Origin: Thysanoteuthis rhombus
Lineage: Eukaryota; Mollusca; Cephalopoda; Oegopsida; Thysanoteuthidae
NCBI GenBank assembly: GCA_963457665.1
Contig: OY735211.1
Location: 35,719,747 to 35,783,746, forward strand
Direction of reading: 5' to 3'
DNA length: 64,000 nt
Position numbers and translations under genes: made by a program. Positions 25,231 through 38,497 of this stretch are shown piece by piece. The first letter of the stretch is position 1; every line of letters starts with the position of its first letter. The notes below the pieces were generated by a model. The model worked only from the letters and a program-made list of their open reading frames with translations. It searched no databases and had not been told where the DNA came from.

Positions 25231-28200
25231 GACGGGTTGGAGTAGGATTAGAAGCAGGCCTTGATGTCGTTGGTATAAAAAAATTAAAAAAAATAAAAAA
25301 GAACTTAGGCATCTTTGCAGCAGATTTCGCAACCGTGATTATTCAAAATAAATTCTTTGACAAACGATTGGTTGTATGCAGCTGTTCTTTTAATCTGATT
25401 TGTGAGCGTCTTAGCTGAATTTGTATCGAAAATAAGAATATTAATCCAGTACCTTCTGAACGAAAAATTTTAAAACAAGGGAGACAATTGGTGACCATAG
25501 TTTCTAGGAAAATAAAACGTGTAATATTCCATACGTGCAAATTTGCTTTCGTATACGCGTCCATAGCAATTCCATGCATTTATCGCAATTTCATGTTTGT
25601 ACAAGCATAAAATATGAGCGAACGTAAAAATGCAACAATCCTTTCACAAATGTGCATTCAAATTCATGTCGTGACAGAAAAAGCGGTAGGTAACCAAATA
25701 TAAAAGACAAATGGATTCAGAAAGCTGGCGGGGAGGGGCGCTGAGTTATCAAAAAGTTCATCCTTTGTAAATGAAATAGTCTAAACGGCAGGAGAACAAA
25801 TTGACAACGTATTGCAAATGGAAACTGCAATGAATAGAAAAAACAAATTGGCTGGAAAATGTCCATGATTGATTTTGGTTTTCATGTTTGCTTATTAACG
25901 ATCACATATTTTAGCCCCCAACTACTTTTATTCATTTATTTAAATATTTTGACATTGATCGAAGATTACCATTTCTTTTTCCTTTCCACTTTCACATTTT
26001 TGAAGCGGTTCTGGTCCAAACAATTCAATGATAAACTCTGTTATTAGATTCTCCTGAATTTCTATCACCACCTTTACTTATTGTTTTATATCCACACACA
26101 AAATATCGGTCAGAGATGATAAGCCATAAAAATGATAAATAAGGAATATTATGCTGCATAAGATGGTGAATATTTTTCTCAATCCTGGAATTATCTCTAA
26201 TTATAATGTTTATCTACATTTTCCTCTTTCAGGACCAAGGACGAAACAGAATAGGAACAATAAGAGACTTAATTACAAATGCATTAAAAGGGATATGATA
26301 TCTAACCATTATACATTCATACATATATATGAGTGTATCCGACGATATAAGATTGAAATGACAATTCAGAAAACCTTAAAATCGGATTTTTGTTTGTTTT
26401 ATGTTTCGTCAGTTCATCCTCGCTTCCTCAGAGAAGGAAAGGGGTAAGCTGTCTGTTATATATAGTCCATGTCTGTTTGTGGACAAGTTTAATTATCTAT
26501 ACTTATAATGAGTGGATTTTAAACGTTCTAAAAAAAAAAAATAGGGCAAGATTGGGTTGTCCGTATCGGTGAGCAGGTAGGGTATCGAATATCATCTTGG
26601 TGTGTGTATGAATTCGGGAGTAGATTTTTAATTGCTTTAAAAGGCTGGGGAAGTGACATATATTTTAATGATTATTTAAGCTGTGTGTCTCCTGATAATG
26701 TATCAAGTGACATTTTGGTGTGTATGTGTGTGAAATCGGGGAGGGAGGGAGAAAACTGGGAATGTTTGTCGCAAGACACCTAACACTGTTCCATTCCAAG
26801 TTTTCTTCATCCATAACTTGAGGTTGCCTGACCTAAAACATTTTCATTTTACCGTTTTGATTTAAACAGCGACCCCCCCCCTAATCACCGAGCTCCGCTA
26901 CAACCAAACATGGACTCTGTATAACAGACAGCTTCTTGTATATACATTACTTTTTTCTGAAGAAGCCAGAATTAAGAGGATTAACCAAAGGAATCTCATT
27001 TGTACAGAACAGGGCCTTCTCAACTGTCGTGGCATTGTAAGTAGGATGGGGAAAGGGCGCAAATGACCCGCTAGATCGATCCCTCTTAGGTTTCGATCGT
27101 ATGATGTATCTGCATTGTTGTTTTCCGATATCAGATCTGGTTTGGATTTCACTTTCACCCGTCCTTTGTTTGCAATGGCTTTGTTGACAGCTAGTTCCAT
27201 TGGAAAAAACGAAATCAGTTTGTGAATATTACGTTCCTTTTTTTATCCGATTTTGTTTGGTAGCAACTCTGGGAACCTGCTCTTTTTTTTTTTTTTTTTT
27301 AGGTATGAGTGATTTGTTTTATAGTATTGTCAATACAATGCCTCTATATGTCGAACAAGATACCGGCCGAAAAGTTATGATCACTACTGTTGGTTAAATT
27401 TTCTTTAAGTCTTTCGTCGTCTCTAATGATCTTTGTTCATTCTTTCATTTTTTTCTCTTCTCTCTTTGTCTCATATTTCTACACTATGTTGTTGAAAAGC
27501 TGTAGCTGCTGGAAATACTGAGTTCACTTACGGAGTTTTCGTTGTCGTATCTAGGTTCAATGTTCTCGGGGTTTTTCCGGTGCCCTGCGTCGAGTGGGGT
27601 CGGCGAAGCCACAAAAAAGAAAACTGGTAAAGTGTTTGGCGCCACTTGGCAAACTCTCTTCAATCCTGAATTTGTCTAGTATATATACCTATCCGATTGT
27701 ATTATTCTGATTACGTCAGCATAATTTGGCCGATCAGTGCATTTCTTTGTTATTGAATATTTTTAATCAAACACTCTGGAATTCCAATCTTGCTAACGGC
27801 TTTGACACGAACAAAATATACATTCCAGTCTGAATCTATTTTCATCACGATCGTTCGATGAAATTCCTTTACTTGCAATTTCGATTTCAGCTAAACCAAA
27901 AACAGCTAATTTGTTTACCTTTATCAACTTTCGCTTGATTTTTGTAGTCTTGGCTAATTTTCAGTGGCACTTGGTGAACTCATTTTAGCTTATCACTCAA
28001 CTACTTATATATTTATTTGTTTATTTTACCTTTTTATCTATCTGTATGTCTATCTAAACATCTGACTATTTATTCATGTAATTATTGGTTTATTTCCTCT
28101 CTTCTGAGGGGCCACTCCGTTACCTTGTCATTTACAAGAACAAAATATCGTCAGTTGCTGAAGAATGTATTGGGCATGAAATGTTGACATTCACCGGGTA

Positions 28201-28237
28201 ATATTCCCCTTGTAATATATTGTTGACATTCACCTTG

Positions 28238-28240
<3 letters not shown>
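25231..28240. other. no recognisable feature in 3 kb
   Basis: AT-rich DNA with a T18 run at about 27283-27300. The frame ending near 26447 (+) is preceded by a good acceptor-like TTTCCTCTTTCAG at 26221-26233 and followed by GGGTAAGC. Its translation resembles no family, so it is not called an exon. Confidence 0.4.

Positions 28241-28304
<64 letters not shown>
28241..28304. repeat. (AT)n microsatellite
   Basis: About 31 TA units, just after two direct copies of TGTTGACATTCACC (28182 and 28222 region). Confidence 0.96.
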
Positions 28305-28306
<2 letters not shown>

Positions 28307-28845
28307 GTCTATTCGGAAAATGCCTAGCCAATTTGAATATCTCGAGAAACAGTTGCACATCTTTGATATAACTTAGAAACCAATCAGAGGGGACCTTATT
28401 GTGCATGTTTGTTGATTTAGCTCGGGAGTAAATCAGATGCGTTCGTGACTCACAAATTCTCCCATCAATAAATAAATTCTAGTACACGTCTGTGTTTGTG
28501 TGTTGTTTTTGTTTATGTGTGTGTGACGAATGGCTATCAGGTAATCTCTGAGTATTATCCAATATAAAGGTTTCCCTACTTTTCAAAAGTTTGGTATGCA
28601 CCACTTCGCTTCTACGAACGGCATACTTCACTGAAAGTTTCCCCTCTTATCCAAAATATTCTAAAGTGAAGAAGTTATTATCATTAATTCATATGGAATA
28701 ACATTGAGCGTCCCCAAACCAAAAAAAAAAATGATAATGATGATTTGATATCATAATGAAATACGATATCGCTACACAAACACGTTTGTGTTTTTGCCCT
28801 GTTTGGGCAACTTTGTGAAGCAAATCCTTATTCCATGATATTCCA
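28305..28845. other. no recognisable feature
   Basis: AT-rich DNA; nothing supported. Confidence 0.45.
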
Positions 28846-28849
28846 AGCT

Positions 28850-28970
28850 CTACTCTAAACCAACTTAATATCTAAAGTTGAATGTATCGACCACTTAATG
28901 AAATAAACCCATCATACATCGGATTTTGTATTGTATCATATCATATTATATTGTACCCCTGATTTGTTCT

Positions 28971-28973
<3 letters not shown>
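28850..28973 (+). repeat. dispersed repeat 3' end, copy 1 (runs into AT tract)
   Basis: It aligns with the reverse complement of 38755-38890. Shared blocks are AGCTCTACTCTAA, TTGAATGTATCGA, CACTT-ATGAAATAAACCC and CATCGGATTTTG. Both copies end at a microsatellite, (AT)n here and (GA)n in the other. AATAAA lies within the conserved block. Confidence 0.65.

Positions 28974-29054
<81 letters not shown>
28974..29054. repeat. (AT)n microsatellite
   Basis: About 40 TA units with one GTA interruption near 29040. It forms the apparent tail of the repeat at 28850-28973. Confidence 0.96.
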
Positions 29055-29166
29055 ATATGAATGGAAGGAATGTATTTCCGTGTTTCACGGAAGCTTATTA
29101 AGTGGATCTAATTTTCAGGACTCTTGAGATCTTTGGAGCCATAAAAGAACAAGCTCCAGTTGCTTA

Positions 29167-29231
29167 AAAAGAAAAAGAAAAAGAAAAAGAAAAAGAAAAA
29201 GAAAAAGAAAAAGAAAAAGAAAAAGAAAAAA
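29167..29231. repeat. (AAAAAG)n microsatellite
   Basis: About ten AAAAAG units. It could be an expanded poly-A tail of a short plus-strand retroposon, but no body is recognised. Confidence 0.93.
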
Positions 29232-31250
29232 GACAAAAGACCCGTAGTGAAATCCTGCACTGAGAATATGCAACCATTTACAGCAGTTTTGGAAAATTCT
29301 CTTAAATTCTCTGCCGATGCAAAAATGTTTTTCCATATAGGTGATATCATTTCCTTCATATACCGTATATGCTCCCGCAAAAGTTTATTTTTTAGACTGC
29401 GGTTAAGTTTTTGGTGTCAACTATCACATGGACACTACTTTTGAGGGGCTGGTATTCACACTACCATCCAAAATACCGTATCGATAGGCAGAAGCCCAAA
29501 TGGTCTCTAAGTGAATACAAATTATAATACCCGTGATTCTACACATCAAATCATACGGCCAACTAACAAAATACATAAATAATGCCGTGCAGCTGTTATG
29601 AATTTTAAAACGTTTCGTGCCAAATTCTTTCATCTTCCTTTTTTCCCGTGTATTCTTTTTAATGCTCAAACAAACATTTCAAGCTATTGGTGTGTTTTTC
29701 GGATTTTTTTTTAATAAAAAATATCAGATAGTCACACAGTCTCACTGATCACTGTAGCTCGGAGAAATCATAAACAGTCGCGTGTCCAATTGAATCCTGC
29801 ATAAAGGCGTGAAGGAATCAAAATTCTGTTGTGCCTTGAAACAAGAGCAAAGCGTTAATGAATGAAGTAGATTAGTACTACTTTATTAAAAAGACTTTTG
29901 ACAATATGAAACCGGTTGTAATTATACATCGTTAATGATTTTCATACTAGCTGTGTTACTATCTACAGCTGTGTTTACATCTGCAAACAGTGTTACTTGT
30001 GTTATCATGATTTCAAGTTACCGAAATATATCGTAATTAGCGTATGGATATGGTAACGATAGTGAACTAAAAAATGTTGGTGTGGTATTCTGACCCAGTA
30101 GTAATATAATCTTAATGAATTTCGGCCTTGCCAGATTGATACAAAAAAAGGGGATGTCTACACGGGATCGACTTTTACACAAGTACATACGGTTATTTAA
30201 ATTGGTCTTGCATGTTTCATTTAGATCTATAGGTTGACCGAGAAAATAAATGAACAAAAGTATTATGAGATTTTTTAAAACACCTTTTTTTTCTTGGGAA
30301 CAGGAAGAAGTATTTAGATACTTCTGATGCTTACATTTAGAAAAAAACAATCTTTTTTCCACCGTTACTCATGTTCGTATTTCATTTGGCATTGTTTGTT
30401 TGGAAATATATATATTTTTTTTAGCAAATTTTATGTTAAAGTAGATTCCCTGTGTAAAGTCTCAGAAGATTTAAAAGTTTAAACACTAAACATTAAATAA
30501 CTTTTTCAAAAGATTTTTCGTGTCACGCCAGTCACCTATTTCCCAATGTCTGTCAATGTAATTCATGTAATTTTCTCCAGTGTTTTTTTCTCCCTTTCAC
30601 ATATTCTTCGTCATTATTATGCAGAGTATAAATTGTCTCTCGTTTGAATCATCAATTTTTTTAACATGAAACCGTTTCGGGATTTTAAAAACAAAGCAGT
30701 TATATTAACATGGTACCCCAGCAGTATTGATCAAACACCACCTCCTTTTCTGATATATTTTATGTCATACATACAGTTCGTTATTTTATATTTATAAAGA
30801 AGGTGCTTAGCTGCATTACTGTATATATGCTTATATTACCAATGGAATAACGTTATATTCATGTATTTTTGTATCCATCTTTTGAACATTCCATTTGGGC
30901 CCGTGGTTATAGTATCGAACTAAGTCTATAACGTTTAGCAATCCAATCATGCCTTATTTGAAATTCTTGAGAGAAGCATTGTCATGATTCTCCGAACTAT
31001 TGAAATAGTATTCTCACCTTGATGTTTTTATTACTGCGTATCAGTGATGCGTTGACCACGCCTCCTTACATCTCTCACATATGTTTTACACCAGAATGAG
31101 ATTGATCGTTACTTGGTGCCTAACTACCGTGGCCTTGTGTCAAACTGAGCAGAACTTAATCACTACCAAGTATATTCTGCGTTCGTATTTACAGTGTTAT
31201 CCATAGGGATTTCATGAAATAATTTGTTTCACACAACAACAAACACACAC
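29232..31250. other. no recognisable feature in 2 kb
   Basis: AT-rich DNA. The frame at 30018-30362 (-) has no recognisable domain. Confidence 0.45.
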
Positions 31251-31252
31251 AC

Positions 31253-32440
<1,188 letters not shown>

Positions 32441-32443
32441 AAA

Positions 32444-32700
32444 TCTGACTAATTACTGCATTTATGTCATTCCGTATCAATGCGGAAAGATCTATTCTGG
32501 AGAAACTGGCTAGCCTCTCAAGATTCGACTTGACAAACATAAAAAAAGCAGTAATCAAAGGAGAGATAAAAAGATCTAAATTGACTGACCATATTATGAG
32601 AGAAAAAGGTGAACACTTCCCACTCTGAGGAAGAATTACGTATTATAGACAAGGGAAGCTGTTGGAAACTGATTAAAATCAAGTAGGCAGCCAATATCAA
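32444..32700 (+). mobile_element. Penelope-like element, GIY-YIG endonuclease relic
   Basis: The plus strand encodes NYCIYVIPYQCGKIYSGETG, the GIY-YIG core, where intact copies read VYxIPCxCGKxYIGETG. PLKIRLDKHKK follows after a stop, then SKLTDHIMREKGEHF, and in another frame RIIDKGSCWKLIKIK. The second core cysteine is changed to tyrosine, and there are two stops and a frameshift. No reverse-transcriptase block was recognised upstream, so it is a short 5'-truncated relic. Confidence 0.65.
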
Positions 32701-33425
32701 GTGTGAATATATATCAGACGGGTGCAGAGTTCAACCCTATGTGGCTTCCAGTACTTAACAGGGATAAGTATGAAAATCCGAGCCTAACAATGAAAGAAGA
32801 AGAGGTGGACATCACCAGAATCCTAGGTTGTCGCGTAGCTACCATTGAAATATACCGTTTAGAACCATCATTGGATAAATTTTGTTTTGTGTACCACCAT
32901 CATATTCGGATATTGTACCCAAGGAAGACCGTAGAATAGGTCTGCTGGAACGACGTCTTTACAACACAAACAATAAGGAATTTGAAAGACAATCTCATTT
33001 TTGTTTTGTTTTTTTTTTGTTTTTTTTTTGTTGTCACACTGCATGTTTTTGCTACATTGAGCTATTTGTATTCGAGTAATTTCTGACAGTCTGAGATATT
33101 TGATATTTTAACTACTTCAGTGGCTTCAACGTTTTATTGTATTACTTCGCACATGGAGAAACCTGAAGATAATGCTTGAAGATATTAGAAGCAGCGAATA
33201 AGTTGAAAAGCTTAAAGATAATGCCCGTTATATCACATTATACACAGTGATACTTTTCGGCATGTTGCGTTTATGAAATTCAGTTAAAGTAATCAGGCAT
33301 TAATTCTATTACCATTTTCCACACACACACATATACATACTTGTGCTAAAGAGTACACAATCTTAATTTTATTTCTCAAATCCCTTGTGCCTTTATAAGG
33401 CTTCGAAGCCCTCCCAGCTCCAAAA
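32701..33425. other. no recognisable feature
   Basis: AT-rich DNA with a TTTTG-rich stretch at 33000-33030. The short frame at 32703-32939 may be a continuation of the Penelope relic or chance. Confidence 0.4.
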
Positions 33426-33429
33426 GAGG

Positions 33430-33640
33430 AATGATAAGAAAAATGACAAGTTGATACTACCTCACACAAACTTTCCACAGATTGATTCGAAATGATCTTT
33501 TGAAGAATAGACTTCACACATAAAGGAATCAGAACAGATGGCGAATATCCAAGTAACCTAAGATTTGCCGACAATATCGTTCTCGTCACCAAGAATCTCC
33601 ATGAACTTCGGATAATTTCAAACGAGCTGAACTGAGATTG
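33430..33640 (+). mobile_element. RTE-like LINE fragment, RT palm
   Basis: The plus strand encodes GIRTDGEYPSNLRFADNIVL followed by VTKNLHELRIISNELN and a stop. This is the palm region with the FADD box reading FADN, so a catalytic aspartate is lost. Homology ends near 33640 and no tail follows: an isolated internal fragment. Confidence 0.72.
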
Positions 33641-34025
33641 GGTGTGTATGTATAAATCATATTGGTAAGAAATTCATGTATTACGTATCTGTTTGAGCAG
33701 GACGAGTGTGCTAGTACTATGCATTTGTACATGATATAAGTCAAGTTTAAAGGGCACTACTCTAAAATAAAACTCTGGTTAGTTGACTGAGGAACATTAC
33801 TGCCGCTAACAGATTTATTCAATCAATTCGTATCAGGTAAGAAGTCTTGCTTTCAGTCTCTCCATTGTGCAGGCCAGGGTAAGGATCGCATTGAAGACCC
33901 AAGATCGACACCGGTATCGTTGCAAGAGTGGCCCGAAAGAGGCTGATGGCAACGTCAGGGTGCCTTAGGGAAGCTGGCTTCTGGTCTTATGAATAGATAG
34001 CTGTCCTTCTCTAGAAAGCCCAGTC
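33641..34025. other. unassigned
   Basis: 33860-34010 is GC-richer and may be the body of the SINE that starts on the minus strand at 34130. Not otherwise recognised. Confidence 0.35.
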
Positions 34026-34029
34026 TTCT

Positions 34030-34130
34030 CTTATTTCAACCATAGCTGGGGGAGAAGAATTAGATTCATGAGTTTGAACTCAGCTTAACCGAATCCATTG
34101 CCCACGCTGTTAACCATTATGCCACTCCAA
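34030..34130 (-). mobile_element. tRNA-derived SINE
   Basis: The minus strand shows A-box TGGCATAATGGTTAACAG and B-box GAGTTCAAACTCATG at tRNA-like spacing. The body probably continues to lower coordinates. Confidence 0.58.
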
Positions 34131-35165
34131 CCTCCTTACTCAACAGCAGCAAACTCTATACACTAAATCTGTTAACAAAAACACAACACCAATTAATCCA
34201 CTATTAATAGGAAATTCACCGACTTGCATAATAAGCCTGTATTAACAAAAAGTTTAACTCATGGCGCTGTTTGATGCTTTTATTATGTAGTTCATGTCAG
34301 GAATTTCAGTTGTATATAATTTCATTTCTATGATAATGATAGATCGAATTGAATTTTTCTATTTTTGTTGATGCACAATATCCGTCGCTAGTTAATTTGT
34401 ATAAAAATGGTCTGTCATTGCTTTGCTTCGATAAGAGAGTTTCTGTTCTTTCGGGTTTTTTTTTTGTCATGAGTATTACCAATTTAGCAAAGAAAATTAG
34501 ATTTAAATCTCTTCAGTACCAGCAATTATGACTAAAAAATTTCGCATCAGACTAGGAGTCTCGAGACGAAGCAGTCTGTCTTTCTGTTCATTTTTTTTTT
34601 CGAGTCAACTCTTCCAGCTTTTCTTTTGAGATAGATTCGTATTTATAATTCCCCAAGGCTGAATTCGTGATGTGATGAAAAAAAAAAAAAAGAGAGACGG
34701 ATCTGATTAATCACTCCATAGAAACAGTCATATGACCAGCGTCTTTTGGCAGCATACTATGTTTTTGATGGATGATCAATTAAAAAAATGGAAAAAGGGG
34801 GGTCAATGATAAGTTACTTCTGTTGCCTTTCGTTAGACCGTTATCATTTAAAACTTTCAAGAAACAAGCGTGAATGCTTTTGGATACAATCTAGGGACAA
34901 CACAGGTATAGACTCACATTACGAATTGAACCCCCTGAACTCTAAACCTATTTTAGTGTTTTGTTTTGTTTTTGTTTTGTTTTTTGACATAGTGAGGAGT
35001 AAATGTTTAAATTTTGATGGCCCTATCATCAGTGGTGCCGTCTGTACGCACGAAACTTATTTACATAGCCAGTCAGCTAACTAAGTCAACTTGAAAACTG
35101 ACAGTTTTAGTTGACGGTTACAAATGATTCCATTGATACGGAGACGAACACAGCGAATGAAAGTC
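34131..35165. other. no recognisable feature
   Basis: AT-rich DNA with an A14 run near 34680 and T-rich stretches. The frame at 34788-35084 has no recognisable domain. Confidence 0.45.
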
Positions 35166-35168
35166 TAC

Positions 35169-35169
<1 letters not shown>

Positions 35170-35201
<32 letters not shown>

Positions 35202-35421
35202 CAGTCTTTTATTGTACGTCGTTGGACATAAACCTTCCCTAGGATTCGCCTGATATCTCTATCATGGCAGTCACGAAGCCAATACTTTCTGAACTTGTGT
35301 GGTTCGTCACTTCATCTTGTATTCTGCCGGCCTCGATTACGCATGTGATCTCTGGGGATCCATGCTGTGAGTCGTGATGTCCATCGGTTGTCTGCCATTC
35401 TTGCAATATGACCAGCCCATA
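35170..35421 (-). mobile_element. RTE-like LINE, 3' end
   Basis: The minus strand keeps the last part of the RTE protein from WAGHIARM down to the end, with several frameshifts, and ends in an impure (CAT)n tail at about 35172-35202. It stops abruptly at about 35421, where plus-strand RTE sequence begins. Confidence 0.8.
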
Positions 35422-35795
35422 GAAACGAAGAAAGACAAAAAAAAAATGATACACGACTGCAATCATCGAAACAATTTTCGAAAAAGGCCAGGGCTTCAAA
35501 GCTATTAACAAAGCTCTCAACCCGGGACGGAAATTTAAAAAAAAAAACAAACTAGTATACTCGAAGAAAATGGAGACCTTACAACAGACAGAGACCAGAT
35601 TGACCAAGTGCCCAAGAATTCAACCAAAAACAGTTCTCCCAGAAAACAAAACTACAAAAAAAACGAGGAGGATGCGCAAGACGCAAGCAATCAGTTCGAG
35701 GATTTCTCAGAAGTTACGTCTTGTCTACAATAAGTAGGTGCGAACACCCAATTTAAAAAAATACTGATGAACAAAAAATGCAAATCATTTTTGCA
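35422..35795 (+). mobile_element. RTE-like LINE, inverted upstream segment
   Basis: The plus strand encodes IIETIFEKGQGFKAINKALNPGRKF in pieces, then the acidic loop and EDFSEVTS-like sequence, with frameshifts. This is the linker between endonuclease and RT. 35500-35790 aligns with the inverted segment at 14433-14690. Together with 35170-35421 it forms a head-to-head pair. Confidence 0.7.
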
Positions 35796-35884
35796 AAACT
35801 TGCAATATTAGTTATTACATTTTGAAGCAAGACAGAAACTCACAGGAATTATGATATTCAAATTATTAGGGAAATACGATTAAG

Positions 35885-36118
35885 CTTCCATGTTTCAGCT
35901 CCATAAGAGACTATCAGAAGGATGCATTGGTTGCATACTTTTCTCTTTGGGACTAATGGGTATTTCTTGTTTTTGACAGTTGGGCTTGCTCTACCAGAGT
36001 GATTCTTCGCTTGATTTCTTCTTTTTTTGTGGAATTTATGGAAATTCGATATCCCAAGTAGATGTAGTGTTCTACTTTCTCCAGCCTTACGTTTTCGATT
36101 TTGATCGTTGTCTCAAGC
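35885..36118 (-). mobile_element. RTE-like LINE, thumb region fragment
   Basis: The minus strand matches 13570-13830 of the first inverted copy. CCAAGTAGATGTAGTG, CTTTCTCCAGCCTTACGTTTTCG and the YGAETW codons near 35900 are recognisable. Between this piece and the 3' end at 35421 about 65 codons of the element are missing and the inverted segment sits in their place. Confidence 0.7.
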
Positions 36119-36737
36119 AAAATAGCTTATTTTCTCTTCTTTTCCTCTGTTGCCAATCGAATACATTTTCTTAAAAATCAGCATAATCCGAGAAACATAA
36201 AATATACTGCTTGAAATATGAATGAGTCCGTTTACTTTCAACGCCAAAACATCATCTCATCACAATGGACAGCTTGCAGAAGTCAGCACTCATGAAGGGA
36301 TTATCTTTTTTATGCAATACATAAGAATTCTCGTTGAGCAATGCTATTTCAGGTTTGATATCCCATCACGACAGCAAGGATAGCGTATAAAAAATGTTTA
36401 CCTGTGATTATCATACCGACACCTTGATTTTCACTTTTTAGATGCGCTAGCTTCTCTAGTACCGATGGCCGTTACTGACAGACATACCGAAATGTGAGTT
36501 ACGTTTCTTGCTCAGTGTTGCCTATTTGGATGTTTAATATTTAAATCTAGATGTTTTGTGCCGCGTTTAGATTATAGAAATTGCTATTTAGATGATTTTT
36601 AAAGAAGTGATTGATAATTTTATCTTATTTCTAAAAATGAGATAAGTAATATTTTTAATGAGTCAAGTAATATTTTGATAAAATGAATGTTTAAGATTTA
36701 AGTTATATTTGATAATGATAAGTTATATATTTCTTTG

Positions 36738-36743
<6 letters not shown>
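36119..36743. other. no confident feature
   Basis: AT-rich DNA. An acceptor-like CACTTTTTAG at about 36434-36443 followed 52 bases later by GTGAGT was considered as an exon and rejected. Confidence 0.4.

Positions 36744-36794
<51 letters not shown>
36744..36794. repeat. (AT)n microsatellite
   Basis: About 25 TA units. Confidence 0.95.
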
Positions 36795-36796
<2 letters not shown>

Positions 36797-37017
36797 AGAA
36801 TCTAGATGCCTCTTGATGTTTTATGATTTTTTTTGACTCAATTTTATGCAAACATGGAAATAAAATTGGCAACACAGCTCTTTCTATATATTCATGCAAG
36901 AAAAGAACTAGCGCATGTGTGGTCTAACTTTCAGGTTTGTTTTTAAACAGCCTTAGAATAGAAATATGAAAATAGGACGAATTTGCAAATGGGGAATCAA
37001 ACAAACAATGGGGCGTA

Positions 37018-37400
37018 TAATAACCCTATTTATCAGTCAGACGACCATTAATTCCTGAATACAGACAATCTTCTCCCGGTTTTCTAGAGCAAAATTATTC
37101 CCAATGCTTCCCCTGTAGTAAATTTATCTGCGTTGTATTTACATCATGCAAATAGTTGCGATATTCTTTCTGTAATCCTTGCATCTATTCCTAACACCTA
37201 AACACTCTTTTTTCCTAATTTGTAACACATTTATATTATAAAGCATTTATAATTCAACTCTATGGTAAAGCTACATGCAATGTTTTATATAGTAAAATCA
37301 TTAGCAACTCAATTATATTATACATTCTATAGCCCTATTCTTCCAATAATGCTTCCATTAATTCTTGACTGCTGACAGTCTGTTTCTTCCGGATTTCCAA
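37018..37400 (+). repeat. direct repeat pair, about 75-bp copies
   Basis: 37018-37094 and 37330-37400 share CCATTAATTC-TGA, CAGACA-TCT or GACAGTCTG, CCGG-TTTC and AGAGCA/AAGCA blocks in the same order. The 235 bases between them show no coding sequence. A local duplication or short LTR-like ends are possible; no other sign of an LTR element. Confidence 0.4.
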
Positions 37401-38200
37401 AGCACAACATATTGATTTAGTGGCAAAAGTGGCTTGAAACAAATTTTAGTACAAAAATTATCAAATTTGGTACCAAATCATTAATACTTTTCTACCGCTA
37501 AATGTTAGTGCCGAAAAGAGCAAAAATAATTGGGGAAGTAGCTATGAAGTCAGCCAAATAGTCAAAAATTTGAAAAAAAAAAGTTCACCAATGGAAATCG
37601 TTATCGCACCATTGGTGTGGTGACTGGCTTGTCTTGGAGCTCATACCAGCAAATTTAACAGAAAATTCGAGAATGACATACGTCTACATAGAATTCGTGT
37701 CAATTATGCCACCAGTGGTTGAAAGAACAATCGTTTAAATGTGTGCTACGATTGGGGTGAACATGTCCGGAATGACTCACAGTTAGTATCACTGGTCACA
37801 TGAAACAGCTCGTGTTAAGTGAATTCGCCAAATCCTTATCACAATCGTCACGGAGTTTCATGCATAAGAATAACGAAAAACAATAATGAGGAGAGAGAAA
37901 GATGAAAAAGCATTATCGGACGAATAGTAAACCAAAAAGGTGAATAAGCTAATATTATTTCCATGTGTGCACTTTATATAACCTGATGATTTTATTGCCT
38001 GAAATGACTATAACGCGGTCTGAAATTTGATTAACAGTTGTTGCAAAATGTATAATTTGAAAACCAACTTTTACGACTCAATGAGAACAGCGTTTTTTCA
38101 AGTGAGATAGTAATATTCATCTGACCTGGTGATGAGAAATAAATTTGTTTTGGATTCTCTGCGTGAGTCAAAAAAAGATTAGGATAAAACTTTTTTTTCA
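37401..38200. other. no recognisable feature
   Basis: 37570-37830 is slightly GC-richer but not identifiable. Confidence 0.4.
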
Positions 38201-38204
38201 CCAG

Positions 38205-38288
38205 CTACTAAAATGGATTTGATCAGGTTTATTGAAGCCTTCAAAAGCAAAAGAAAGAATGCGTCTGTTATTTCTATGAGGCAGAAAA
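38205..38288 (+). CDS. weak candidate exon, possible receptor N-terminal region
   Basis: A pyrimidine-rich acceptor (CTTTTTTTTCACCAG, ending 38204) and a perfect donor (AAAA|GTGAGT) bound 84 bases. They are open only when two bases complete a preceding codon, giving phase 1 at both ends. The translation is TKMDLIRFIEAFKSKRKN then ASVISMRQK, with one potential N-glycosylation site (NAS). The phase would join correctly to the receptor exon at 43794, creating an asparagine at the junction. Against it: the helix before the first HormR motif in class B receptors normally has a cysteine, and none is present. Exon-like intervals of this size arise by chance in 64 kb. Confidence 0.22.
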
Positions 38289-38335
38289 GTGAGTGATTTT
38301 TGCACTTTCAAACTTTGCAACATAAGCTTATATAT

Positions 38336-38497
38336 CAGCACTTCCTAAACTAGGGTGTGCAGACCCTTGGGGACCAAAAAGGTATTATTGAGATGTGAGA
38401 TTGTTGAGTAGGCAGACCTTTCAAAAGACTTGGGTCCCAAGGAATATTCATGTAAATAAAAAAGGGTCCGTAGTGGTGAAAAGTTTGGCAACCACTG
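38336..38497. mobile_element. hAT-type MITE with 8-bp target duplication
   Basis: The termini are inverted: CAGCACTTCCTAAACTAGG at the left and AAAAGTTTGGCAACCACTG at the right, typical of hAT ends. The interior repeats GACCCTTGGGGACC on one side and GGGTCCGTAGTGGTG on the other. It is flanked by TTATATAT (38328-38335) and TTATATAC (38498-38505), an 8-bp target-site duplication with one mismatch. At 162 bp it has no coding capacity and would have needed a hAT transposase in trans. Confidence 0.88.

Noticed and set aside
26221-26447. Possible exon with good acceptor TTTCCTCTTTCAG
   Set aside because: The translation resembles no family, the donor phase does not fit the receptor exon, and the stretch is very AT-rich.
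29160-29444. Lysine-rich protein frame
   Set aside because: Translation of the (AAAAAG)n tract.
36444-36495. 52-bp exon-like interval between TTTTTAG and GTGAGT
   Set aside because: Open in one frame only, with different phases at its two ends that do not fit the downstream receptor exon, and without conserved residues.
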